Positions 36,292 to 46,973 of a stretch of 64,000 bases of DNA are shown piece by piece (positions within the stretch are counted from its first letter, which is position 1; the number at the start of each line of letters is the position of its first letter). Under the pieces are notes generated by a model, which was not told the origin of the DNA, made no database searches, and worked only from the letters and a program-made list of their open reading frames with translations. Origin of the DNA: Lycorma delicatula (Eukaryota; Arthropoda; Insecta; Hemiptera; Fulgoridae); contig NC_134456.1 in assembly GCF_047948215.1 (NCBI RefSeq), forward strand, positions 82,042,515 to 82,106,514, in the 5' to 3' direction. A program made the translations under genes and the position numbers.

Positions 36292-36380
36292 CCAAAGAGA
36301 GGATTGCATTTGAGTTGCGTATCAATCCCAGTACATTTAAACCAGAACTCGTCCACCATTGCAACTGCAATGCTATCTAG
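36292..36380 (+). CDS. Candidate last exon of an unidentified gene
   Basis: After a strong acceptor (CTTGCTGTTGCAG), 89 bp encode KERIAFELRINPSTFKPELV then HHCNCNAI and a TAG stop at 36378-36380. The first two bases (CC) complete the codon begun by G at 35208. Both the splice phase and protein-like composition agree with the exon at 35115. The HHCNCN tail is Cys/His-rich. Family unknown. It could also be a decayed host-gene fragment. Confidence 0.35.
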
Positions 36381-37217
36381 ATTTAATTGTTTGTGACTAA
36401 ATGCCATAAAACCAATCTACCCTTGTTTCAAAGCAACTGTGATTCTGCAGTTTCTTTTTATTTTTTTGGGGGATTTTTACATATTGACTGATTGCGTACA
36501 GATATTATAAAATAATTTAAAAAAATAATTATAAACCTTAAAAAATATGGTTTTAAAACTTTTACACAAGGTCAAAGTTCTTCCACCAGCCTGATGCAAA
36601 ATTCCCTAGATATTCAGTGGAAAGGTTAAAATTTCCCATCTAAAAGTATTTTTAGTCCTTTGGCTGCCACAAATGCTGTTTCGTTAATAATTTTACTTAT
36701 AAAGGATGGATCCAATATTTCATTTTTTTAACTTCTGTCTATATAAATGTATAATTACATCAACATGTTTGTCACTTGACATGCAATGCAAAAATAAAAT
36801 AATTGAGTTAAAAGGTAGTTGTGTAAGTGAGAACAGAACCTTGCAGTCTGTATACAACAATTATCTGAAAGTTGGATAAAAACGTATTGCATTGCTTTGT
36901 GACAGTAGATGGGCCTACTATTATAAGTTTTTCATTTTATTGTGTCCCACTTATTGCCTACATATTATGAGTCTAGTTAATTTTTGTATCTTGGTAGCTA
37001 ATCCAGTTGTTGGTAATGTATATTTGATATATATATACCAATTTGATGTAACAAATATATTTGTACAATAACTATCCTTCTGGTCATAAATTTCGAAGGA
37101 ATAACAAATTTTCAGAAGAGTTGCATTAATTAAGTAAACTAAATGCAGTCTGTGCTTCTGTTATTGCTATTTCAATCGAGAAACTAAATAACTAAAAATA
37201 TAAACAATTTTAATTAC
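36381..37217. other. Intronic DNA, nothing recognised
   Basis: AT-rich sequence up to the WRAP73 exon 7 donor. No other gene signal. Confidence 0.5.
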
Positions 37218-37454
37218 CAGGAAATAAATTTTTTCCTAAGTCATCTGAAATTAATTTAATTATTGCACACAAGACTTCTTGTGCGTAAAGAGTCCATATC
37301 CAAATACAGTGAGGAAAGTATGGGTCGTACGTTGCCAGGTACTGTCCACAAGAGCTGAATCCCATATAATGCTGCTTACTGAAAACCTTTTCAATTTTAT
37401 TTTTAGATATCTGTGAGCATTTACCAGTATTCAAATTACCAAATTCATTTTTAT
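37218..37454 (-). CDS. WRAP73: WRAP73 coding exon 7
   Basis: Encodes about residues 321-400, starting KNEFGNLNTGKCSQISKNKI. The WD40 block MGFSSCGQYLATYDPYFPH then CIWIWTLYAQEVLCAIIKLI aligns with the FSPDSYFLATRNDN...VWVWDIQKLRL blade of WRAP73. Donor CCTG|GTAATT leaves one base. Acceptor TTTTTCAG; the first two bases complete a Tyr codon from exon 6. Confidence 0.9.
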
Positions 37455-38030
37455 CTGAAAAAGTGAAATATTTATAAAAATAAACATACTTGTTAAAGGT
37501 GTTTTGCCTTAAAAGTTAAAACAAAAAATAAAAATGATAAAACAAATAACAGACTATTTGTAGATATTGAAAAATCATATTGGTTCTTATTAGACCATAA
37601 ACATTCTACTGTTCAGATAATTAATAATATTTCAGTTAAAAATATTTTAGAACTCTTAACATTTAACAACATACGGGTTAGAAATCAATCAGTAATGGAA
37701 ACTGTTGGCCAATTAGCATAATTATTTTGTAAACATTTCCATTGCAGCATGATACTGTTGCCTTCTAATTCAAGTAGTGTCTGTTGTAAATTAGCATACA
37801 TAGTTCATATATTACTTCAGTTTTAATTTGACAGTGGCCTTGTTATTAAAAATAAACAATTTGTTCCAAGGAATGTGAACTGCAACACAATGCCAGCATT
37901 AAAAGATTTTATTCTAATAGTGAAGTAGTTAAGTGACTTTTAATAGATTTAAGTGATATACACAATATACAATATAGTGAGTATAAAATATCATAATTTT
38001 ACATTAACTGTGTCGACATTTAAACATAAG
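37455..38030 (-). other. WRAP73 intron 6, right edge, nothing recognised
   Basis: AT-rich intronic DNA with no recognisable gene. Intron 6 (37455-42115) also holds the transposase-like relic, a hairpin and a mariner fragment. Confidence 0.5.
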
Positions 38031-40700
38031 ACGTAAACTGTGCGTTTTGTGACTGGTGTAGCAAACACGATAAACTTGGAAATCATTTTGTAAATAAACA
38101 CCCAAATGAAAAACCAGGAACTAAAGATCAAGTTAGTATTTCTGTATTTTTAAAAACAAAAACTCGTGATGATGAAATAAGTAGCAATGAACCTTTAAAC
38201 AAACAAATAAAACTTGATGACTCATAATCACTTTGTACAGAATCGGACTTATCTTGCGGGTAAAACAATGCCGATGTTGGCGATAACGTGTCTATCTCTA
38301 ACAGACCAACTATTTATCATGTTTTTGAACAGTTATCAACTATAAATCAGGCGATATCGGCCTTAATAAAAAAGTTGATGAACTATTAAAACCGAATCAG
38401 ATTAAAACTATTGAAATAGACCCATCTAGTTCACTGGTCCAGGCCAACACTCCATTTGAGATAAATAAAGAATTTGAAGCAAAACTAAAATTAATTAGGA
38501 TAAGCAAATCGCTTCCAGATATTGTCATACTTAGCAGAACATATGGGCACAGTACATTGCTCTCCTTGTGTAGAGCATTATAAAACCATTTCTAAGGAAG
38601 TAGTGGTTCTTAAATCTGGCACTTTGGTATTTTCTCTCTACTAAATGAACACCAAATTCAACTGGTTCAGTTTTGAAATTTCTAAACCCATTTAATTGAC
38701 CACTTGCTTTAATTAATCACCTGCTCATAAATGGTGTACTGACTTTTTGAAGCAACTGAGAAAAGAAATATAATTTTGCAAAAAGAACACAAAAAGATTA
38801 AAGAAGGTAAGAGTGGGAAATATCTTTCAAGACTATTAAGTCTAATCACCAGAGGATTATTAAATTTCTGAAAGGATCGATTTTAGAAAAATAATTATTA
38901 AATCTAAATGTATTAAATGATGCTGATATTGGTGAGCTTAATCACTCCAAGGAATTCCACAGAGAATTCAGAAAAAAATATTTTTTACCATGAAAAAATT
39001 TTGGATTTTTTGGGTACTAAAAATCCTATAGCAAACCGTTTGTCTTTATTATCTGTTACTACCGATAAAATAACCAAACTTCACCGTACATTTCAGATTA
39101 CATGTCTGACCACATTAGTAGATGGTGTTCAGGTTTGTATTATTATTGCTATATTACCATGTGGCATTTTACACAAGGGTAATGTTCTTATTCAGAAACT
39201 TGAATGTGCTATTGAGAATTTTAATATTAAAATAAAAGAACAGTTAAATGGCATGAAATTTGATAGACAATATTTTGATCTAGCTTTAGATAAAAAAACT
39301 GGCCCTGCTTTGTGAAGGGGTCGACCATGACTTCTGTCTCCCTATGTGGAACTTAGCACATAGATTAGAATGTGTTTTAAATGACGTTCACAAACGCAAC
39401 ACTTCTTTTTGATTTAACTGGCAAGCTCAAACAGTAGAAAATGTAATGAAATATTACAACTGGTAACTGGCTATGAGGAATTAATTACATTAGTAGATGA
39501 ACTACAAGTGAGTTTTTTAAACCCTAAATCATTCCAACAAACCCGTTTTGTTCAGACTGAACTGAGAGTTTGCAGAACATTTCTAAGAGATTTCATATTA
39601 TTTTTCATTGCTTTGCAAAAAAAAGCAAACTAAGTGCATCCAAAAAGGCAAAAACACCAACTAAAAAGTACTCAGTAGAGCTAATAAAATTTTCTAAACC
39701 TGAATTCATTTACCAGCTACTTGGGACAATTGTTATTTTAGAATTAGTGATGAAATTTAGTTGCACCACACAAAATGTAAACATATGTATCTGGACAGTT
39801 TTTGATTAGAATTCACTGAAAAACATACTGAAGAAAATGGAAATTGAAATGAAAAATTAAGTGAGGAGAATTTTCCATCTCTTTTTAAATAGGTTGAAAA
39901 CTTAAATAACAATGTTTATAACCTTACTTACTACCTGCTTGCTTACTACCTGATAATCTAAGAAACGATTTCAAGATGGAGAAGAAATTTATTCAAATGA
40001 AAAAACCTTCAAATACTAGAAAAAACTATAAAACCTTTGTGTAGCATTGCCAAATCGACTTAAAATGAAAATTCATAAGCCTCCTATTATAAAAAACATG
40101 AGACAATGTTTTAGTAGTAAGTTTCTAACAATAGCAGAAGAAACAGAGGCAAATACATTTGAATCTTTACCAATTTTAACAAATGGATCAATAAAAATTG
40201 AGGGTACAACTTTGATGTTCTTTTTTTACAGCTAAAAATGATGAAGAGCAATCTTGCAAACTCACAATTTTTCAAAAAAATACTTGATTCTTCAAATGAA
40301 AAATCTTTAATTGAGCAAGACAACAGTGATCAAAGAACTATTTACCAACACTGAAGTTAATGCTGAAATCTGAGAAATAATTCTCCTCCTTGAAAAGTGC
40401 TTAAAAATCTATAGTGAGACTGTATGTGAATCTGTTGGATCAGTCATTGGTAACCATCTGCACAACCGAAATGTAAAATTTAACACTTTATTTCAAGAAG
40501 TATTCATTTCATGGAATGATCCTCCCATTCATCACACCTTTTAAAGAGATCTTTGGATCGACACTAATGGTGTAAAATACCATTTTACAAGATTTTCCTC
40601 AACTAATTAAATAAAAATATTCAAAACATCAAAAGTCATTGACAGTCTCCACAAAGATAAAGGAAGGCTGCCTTTTCTTAATGACTTGAACTGATAATCA
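38030..40700 (+). mobile_element. Unclassified transposase-like relic with BED-like zinc finger
   Basis: Several plus-strand frames read as one old gene. An N-terminal Cys/His motif, CxWCxKHDKLGNHFVNKH, at about 38055-38105 resembles a BED finger. It is followed by LSTINQAISAL (about 38330) and EFEAKLKLIRISKSLPDIVI (about 38473). The longest open piece (38917-39315) contains NRLSLLSVTTDKITKLHRTF, an IIIAILPCG strand and QLNGMKFDRQYFDLAL, then frame-shifted LAHRLECVLNDVHKRN and LRVCRTFLRDF. The layout recalls hAT-like or related DDE transposases, but I could not place the catalytic residues with certainty. Numerous stops make it inactive. Confidence 0.5.
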
Positions 40701-40897
40701 TCACTGTACTCATTACAGGTAATTGTTTTTATTTAGTGTTATTAATTTTATCATAATATTAAAACAATTTTTCATTACCTGTAATACAACAAAATAGTTA
40801 AATAACAAAATAGTTAAATAATCCTACAGACATCAAATCAGCACATTTTTTATTAGCCCTACAATATTTATGTATGTTCTAAAAATAAAAAAGGATA

Positions 40898-40983
40898 AAT
40901 TTCAGCACCTGAGAGGTGAATGATGGTAACTCCATCGGATTTACATTGGATTTATGACTATTTACCTCTCAGGTGCTGATTTG
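40898..40983. repeat. 86-bp hairpin repeat
   Basis: Arms 40898-40921 and 40960-40983 are inverted copies carrying TCAGCACCTGAGAGGT and its complement, about 22 of 24 positions paired, with a 38-base loop. Likely a small MITE. Confidence 0.8.
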
Positions 40984-41389
40984 TATTCTAATAATTAGCT
41001 TAATAAGTAAGTAATCTATTTTTAACATGTCTCTTGGATTAAGCCTAGCCCATATATTTTATTTCAGTTCCCTCTTCAGTGGTCATCTTCCCATGAAGCC
41101 ATCACAATACAGCCAATATTAGACTACTGTGTTTGTTGAGTTGTGGATTATTAATGTATTTCTTGTTTACAAGAATTTTTTGAATAAATTGTCTGCAACC
41201 TATGTATTTTTGTTACTTCTCTTTTTATAACTCATCACATACAATAAATTGGTCGGTAAGATGTAATAAACTCTCGCCTTAGTTTTGGGGAAATTTCTGA
41301 TTGAAAAAATTGTGTTTGGGGGAAATTTTAGGGGTCCAAACATTTTCTGCTCCCCTGTGTTGCACAGGATGTGCTAGAGTGCACAATTA

Positions 41390-41990
41390 GTGATCCTAAC
41401 CATCATAACTACGAATATTGGATATGATCCAGAAACAAGCTTGTCATTCCAGTACAAATCACTATTATTCCCAAAGCTGAAGAAAACAAACTAAATAAGA
41501 AGCAAAGTGAAAGAGCTGATAATTATTTTTACTACTACAAAAGTGTGTATCATGAATACACACCAAAAGTCCAAACTCTCAACAAACAATACTATCTGAA
41601 GATTCTTCATCTTTATGTTGCAGTTTTGTACAAGAGACCAGACCTGTGGGAATCACGAATAACAGTTGTATCACGATAATGTATGCACCCATTTGACAAA
41701 TCTAGTTAAGGATTTCTTAGCTAAACACAGAATTCCTCAGGTTCCTTGAAGAACCTGGTCGTTCCCCAAGCTTAAGTAGCTAATGTTTCGATTCAACAGT
41801 CCCAAAGACATAAATGTGAATATGACATGGCTGGTAGCTACTCCAAAAGAACCAACAAAAAAATGTTTCCAGTAATGGAAAATATTGCTAGGTTAAGTTT
41901 GTAAAGTTGCAAAGGGATGATACTGAAGGAAATTAGGACTGGAAACCACTAGGTAAGCTATGTTTTTCATAGCCTACGGCTGGATACATT
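41390..41990 (+). mobile_element. Decayed mariner transposase fragment
   Basis: Broken plus-strand frames contain mariner motifs: DPETSLSFQYKS-like after the first catalytic block (about 41430), FPKLKKTN, LYHDNVCTH (the HDNAPxH second catalytic block, about 41677), LVKDFLAKHRIPQVP (about 41704) and a C-terminal lysine-rich tail. It is a 5'-truncated copy distinct in sequence from the mariners at 21926 and 12780. It lies in WRAP73 intron 6. Confidence 0.65.
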
Positions 41991-42115
41991 TTTACTAAAC
42001 CTCATATGTATATAAAAATGAGTGGGCTAGAAATGGATTAAACTTAGCTAGTTGTATGCAATGCTGTTAATAACAGTATGTAATATATTTAATTTTATTA
42101 TAAAACTTAACTTAC

Positions 42116-42272
42116 ATGAATACCAGTTATATGAGTGGGACGTGTGCTTTGAATATACTCCATGTAATTTATCTAAAATTATAATTTTACCTTTTCTTTT
42201 AAAATTACTTTTAGAATGCTGTAAGGCAGCTGATTTTTTCCAAGTTAGCGTGTCATATAACAGTACTTCAGT
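42116..42272 (-). CDS. WRAP73: WRAP73 coding exon 6
   Basis: Encodes about residues 269-321: TEVLLYDTLTWKKSAALQHS, then a Lys-rich stretch and LDKLHGVYSKHTSHSYNWYS. This equals the VRILNHVTWKMITEF...IVVYKE region of WRAP73. Acceptor TTTCAG|ACT (phase 0) and donor TTCAT|GTAAGT leaving one base. The minus-strand reading frame stays open upstream of the acceptor, but that part is intron. Confidence 0.88.
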
Positions 42273-43235
42273 CTGAAACAGCAACATTTTAATAAATACA
42301 ATAATACAAAAAAGAGATAAAGTTATTGAAATCAGCTCAAAATTAAAAAAATTCTTAAAAATCATGAACAAAAAACATTGTTTACAACTAGATGGCCCTT
42401 TCAAAAAATGAATGTAATCAAAAGGAACTAAAGAATAAAAATGAAAGAAAAACCAATTATGATAAAATAACAATTAACTAAATACACAATACTTACAAAA
42501 AAGTACTTCTTGTTTTTATAAAAAAAAAGAACTGATGACATAACATCTATGAAATATAATTTTATAGAACTCTTATTGAAATTGGAAAATAGATTAAAAA
42601 ACTGTTTGGTGGAATAATAAAACAATATTATTCCATCTCTGACTGCCTAATTAAAAGTAAGATTGAAAATAGAATCAAAAAGAATTTGGTTTATTATAGA
42701 CCAGAAACAAGAGAAATAGCCTAATGAGTGATTAAAGTGCAAGTGTAAACCTGCAGCTGTGTCTGGAAACTGATTACAAATTTAGTTTACTACATCAAAG
42801 TTTAAAAAAATGTGGACAATAAAGATTAATTAGACAGTTGCAAAGCTTATTTTAATAACATGATGTAGAAACTTAATTGAAAGTGGAAAATTAGCTTTAA
42901 AGCAGTCTAAGTAATTCAGTCTTCCAGCTCAGAATACTGACGACCTATGCCCTTATATAGATTTGCATAAGATAAAAAAAGTTAACTCAAGAAAGACCAA
43001 GATAACATGAACCCCAAATGAAAGAAATATCACCCCTTTTATAAAATTTAATGGCTATAATTATTATTGTTCTTTTGATAGAAAATTTTAATAAAAAAGC
43101 TTTACACAAAATTTAAAATCCAAACTCTCATAAATTAACAATGAAATTTCTGCATCATGTTAATGTAAAAGTTTCCCAATTACCTGTTTATTCTGGACAT
43201 TTTTAAAAATTATGTTACTGATAAACTAATTTTGT
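42273..43235 (-). other. WRAP73 intron 5, left part, nothing recognised
   Basis: AT-rich DNA between exon 6 and the long inverted repeat. No coding similarity. Confidence 0.5.
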
Positions 43236-43640
43236 GATTTTCCAGGCAAAGTTGACTGATCAGGACTTTCATAACCTAATCTACTTGTGAAAATAATAGA
43301 AAATTTTCGTAAAAATATGTCCTAAACTGCTTGATTTGTGAATTACAGCTAGTGAAAGATTTTGCTTGGATTTCAGCTACCCTGGTGAAATGAGGCGTAC
43401 TGAAATTTTTAGGAAATTAATTAAGGGACAGAATTAGTGATTTATTTTTGACCTGAAAAATCAAATATAATAGATCCCAGAACCGTAGCTGCAGTAGTTT
43501 TTGAGAAACCTGGAGTGAAAACCAATAAATTGTGATAAAAACATTGTTTTTTATGTTTGATGTACAGTACTTTGTTTTAAATTAATTCTGAACAAAATGG
43601 TGTAAGATAAGTTGAATAAACCAAAGAAAAGTACTTATTT
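43236..43640 (+). repeat. Left arm of long inverted repeat
   Basis: About 400 bp inverted relative to 45440-45890. Landmarks: CTTTCATAACCTA, GGTGAAATGAGG, AATTAATTAAGGGACAGAATTAG, ATAGATCCCAGAACCGTAGC and TGATGTACAGTACTTTG. Related sequence is at 23692-24020. No coding capacity. Confidence 0.75.
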
Positions 43641-43935
43641 AATTAAACAAAAACCAAATTCCTTTTTGGTGATCTGAAAAATTTGTAAAACAAAATTTGT
43701 AAATGACATATTTTTTTTTATTGATGACAGAAATGCAATAAATTATTTGAAAAATTATTATTTCAAAGTTAGCAATAACATAACAACAGCTGTTCAACAA
43801 TACACAATTACTATATTTATGTTTAAGTCCTTCAGTAAGGCAGATTAAGTATACTGGGTATTGTGAACTGTGTTGTCGTTAGTGAAGGATTCTGTGAATT
43901 TTAGTTAGAACGTGATCGGTTTGCCATTGAAGTAA

Positions 43936-44790
43936 TGCCATACTTATTTACAACAGAGAAATACACTGATATGGTATTCATTTTTGGTGTGTGTAATGGT
44001 ATGCTACAGCTGCTACAGTATACTATGAAGTACGTTCCTTGGATCGCAGGATTCCAAATCCCCAAAAAAATTAGTGCAATTTTTCACAGTTTTACTACAT
44101 AGTATTCATACCAGCAACAAATGATCTATCCAGCACAACACTTATTGATGAAATTATTATTGATGCATTTCAGCACGGTCCAGGCATCAACACTCATGTT
44201 TATAAGCGGATCAGAGTTTCACATTTGACAGTTTAGAGGACACTTAAACTAAACCAGTTTTATCCTTATAAACAGCTAGTTCAACATCTACACCCAGGAG
44301 ACGGTCCGCTTTGCTTGGAGTTATGCAACTGGTGGAATACAAATCGACAGCTCTACAAGTACATTTTGTTTAACAACGGACAAATTTCATTTGAGATTGC
44401 ATCAACAACTTTCACCATGAGCATTCATGAGCAGAAATAAATCTTCATAAAATAATGGAAGTCAACTTTCAACACCGATTGAGCATCAATATATAGTGCA
44501 GCATTCTTCACAATCAGCTGTTTTGACCGTTTATATTATCTGGCAGCTTAAATGCTGAGGTCTATTTGCATTTTCTTCAAGAATTGCCATAGCTGCCTGA
44601 ATGTTCCTCTAGCACTGAGACGCAAAGTATACTTGCAGCACGATGGTGTGCCTCCCCACTTCTCTTGTACCATTTCCACTTACTTAAATCATCATTTCCC
44701 CGAGAAATGGATCAGTCATGGAGGTCCATATTTCTGGCCACCAAGATTGCCTGATCCAACACCTTTAGATTTTTGCTTCTGGGATGATTG
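43936..44790 (+). pseudogene. Decayed DD41D-type Tc1/mariner transposase
   Basis: The frame begins MPYLFTTEKYTDMVFIFGVC, typical of an insect Tc1/mariner subfamily, and continues through frameshifts with LNQFYPYKQLVQHLHPGDG-like and RLELCNWW-like pieces. The last open segment (44552-44791) has LALRRKVYLQHDGVPPHFS and then FPEKWISHGGPYFWPPRLPD with PLDFCFWD. The second and third catalytic Asp (HDG and PLD) are 41 residues apart, as in the element at 46976. It is inactive and sits inside the long inverted repeat. Confidence 0.7.
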
Positions 44791-45059
44791 GTAATGCCAC
44801 ACAAGACTCCATGATGGGACTGGGTGAGAATGCGGGGTTTGTCCCCGGCTCATGTGTGGACCAGAATGAGGTTACATTGCCCTTGTTAGGTGACCTAATT
44901 TGGCCAAGTTATTTGGGTACAAGTCTGAATTTCTATGTTGTGTAAAACATAATTTTGATTGGTATGAGTGTATCACTGATTTAACTTAAAACTCATTTGT
45001 TTTCTGAGGCATTCACAGTTACGAACAGTGTTGTAAATTTGGACTAGGCACGGGGCCCG

Positions 45060-45362
45060 CGCTTCTGCAGTCTCGGTTAGTTAGTTTTAGGGAATCATGC
45101 TAGATTGGATATGAAGATGTCTGTTTGAGGCCTACATGAAGGCAAAATTTGATTTGTATTTTACTGATGCAAATGTCTGCCGAGGCATTTACATCAGTGG
45201 CATCCCGACTGAGGCTTGGCTGATGACTATGAGATGTAATCAGTTAGAGGGTCTAAAGACAACCTCCGGTAAAGTCCCTTAGGGCTTGGAATGGAGGTGG
45301 TGGTGTGGTGACCGGTAACGTCATAAGTGGGTGTCTTCCGCCTACGGAGTTGGGATGGGCTC
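45060..45362 (+). mobile_element. 3' tail of the R1-like LINE, solo copy
   Basis: About 280 bp match the 3' end of the LINE at 19813-20096 almost line by line, including GGGAATCATG, TTTTACTGATGCAAATGTC, GAGATGTAATCAGTTAGAGG and the common end GTTGGGAT. It is therefore a severely 5'-truncated insertion of the same family. It is located between the DD41D relic and the right arm of the inverted repeat. Confidence 0.8.
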
Positions 45363-45439
45363 ATTTTTGAACATTTATTATAAACTGTTATATATAATGC
45401 TCTCTAGTCTAGTGTACTGTTCACTAGTGTAAAATTCTA

Positions 45440-45890
45440 ATTTTTCAAACATTTCTTTGTTTTATGTAACTTATCTTACACCATTTTGTTTAGAATTAAA
45501 TTGTCTACAAGTTTTGTTTAAAAATTTTATATATCTATTATCCATTTAACAAAGTACTGTACATCAAACATAGAAAAAAGGGTTTTCTATCTCAGTTTAT
45601 TGATCTTCACACCAGATTGCTCAAAAAGTACTGCAGATACGATCTGAGATCTATTTTATTTTATTTTTCAAGTCAAAAACCATAAGAAATCACTAATTCT
45701 GTCCCTTAATTAATTTCCTACAAATTTCAATATGACCTCAGTTCACCAGGGTAGCTGAAATCTGAGCGAAATATTTCACTAGCTGCAACTCGCAAACAAA
45801 GTAATTTAGGACATATGTCTACATGAACGTTTCCCATAATTTTCATGAGTGGAATAGGTTATGAAAGTTTCGGGGGAACTTTGTGATAAC
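45440..45890 (-). repeat. Right arm of long inverted repeat
   Basis: Inverted copy of 43236-43640, roughly 85 percent alike by eye over most of its length, with some small indels. It is bounded on the right by a (TA)n run (45907-45943), as is the related arm at 23692. Confidence 0.75.
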
Positions 45891-45900
45891 ACTGTGTATG

Positions 45901-45906
<6 letters not shown>

Positions 45907-45943
<37 letters not shown>
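45907..45943. repeat. (TA)n microsatellite
   Basis: Uninterrupted TA repeat adjoining the right arm of the foldback. Confidence 0.95.
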
Positions 45944-45946
<3 letters not shown>

Positions 45947-46973
45947 CTAAATTCGCTTTAATTCTAATGAATTTTTTTTAGTTGAACAATTTTGAGTTGT
46001 AAATTCATGTAAACTATTTTTAAGCTAACTTTCTGTTTTTAATTAGGATTATGTTAAACAATATTTTCATTCAATAATTATTTTTATTTCAAATATTAAG
46101 TAGAAACATGCTTTTTGCAGTGTTTCATAAGTATTATTTATATTTATTTAGTTAATAATAACAATAATAAAAATTTTATCAATACGATTTTTTCTTTAAT
46201 TTTTATTATTTGTTTGATTGGTTAATCAAATTATATATTATTATAAATAATATATATATATATTGGTTAATGGAGTAGGTTTTTTTTAAATGAAACCTAT
46301 TGAATTTCACTCATAGTTATCAAATTTGTAGGAAACAAAAGAATACCGAAGAATAGAGATAAACAGGAACAGTTAGAACAACATTGGTATAAAAGAACTG
46401 CCTGCCAGTCAGCAGAAGAACATCATCAGTACTCACACCATTGTTAATGTAATAGAATCATTTCAATTCTCTTAAATAATTAAATCAAGCAGTTAATGAT
46501 CTGCTAACACTAATAACATACTAAGATGGAAACACAAAGTAATCTCCAAGATATAAATTTCAATAAATGCAGTATGGATCCTTGGTAAGAGAGTTCAATG
46601 CAATCCTAACAATGTGATAGCAGGGTGGAAAGGTGTGAAGAAAAGGTAAAGTATAGAAATGAAAATAATTTTTTTTTTATGTTTAATTACATAAACAAAT
46701 ATGAAATTTCAATAACTAATACTGTTATTTTTCAAATACTTATTTGCTCTTCCATTCTCACATTCGTGATCATGATTTTGACAAAAAATAATGCTTCTTT
46801 TGCACACATGCTCAGCTTTTCTGTCAATGCACAGATCTGTTAAAATTAAAAACTAATTTATGGTTTGGATGAATGGTGTATTTTAATTAAGGAAAATAAA
46901 ATAATTATTGAATATACTTCATAAAAATGAGATTAAGAAACGGTATGATTTAAAAAAAATTGTAATAATAAAA
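45944..46973 (-). other. WRAP73 intron 5 segment, nothing recognised
   Basis: AT-rich DNA without recognisable protein or RNA, between the foldback and the complete Tc1/mariner element. Confidence 0.5.

Noticed and set aside
42273..42473. Upstream part of the 141-codon minus-strand frame
   Set aside because: Only 42116-42272 matches WRAP73; the rest precedes a good acceptor and has hydrophobic, random composition, so it is intron.
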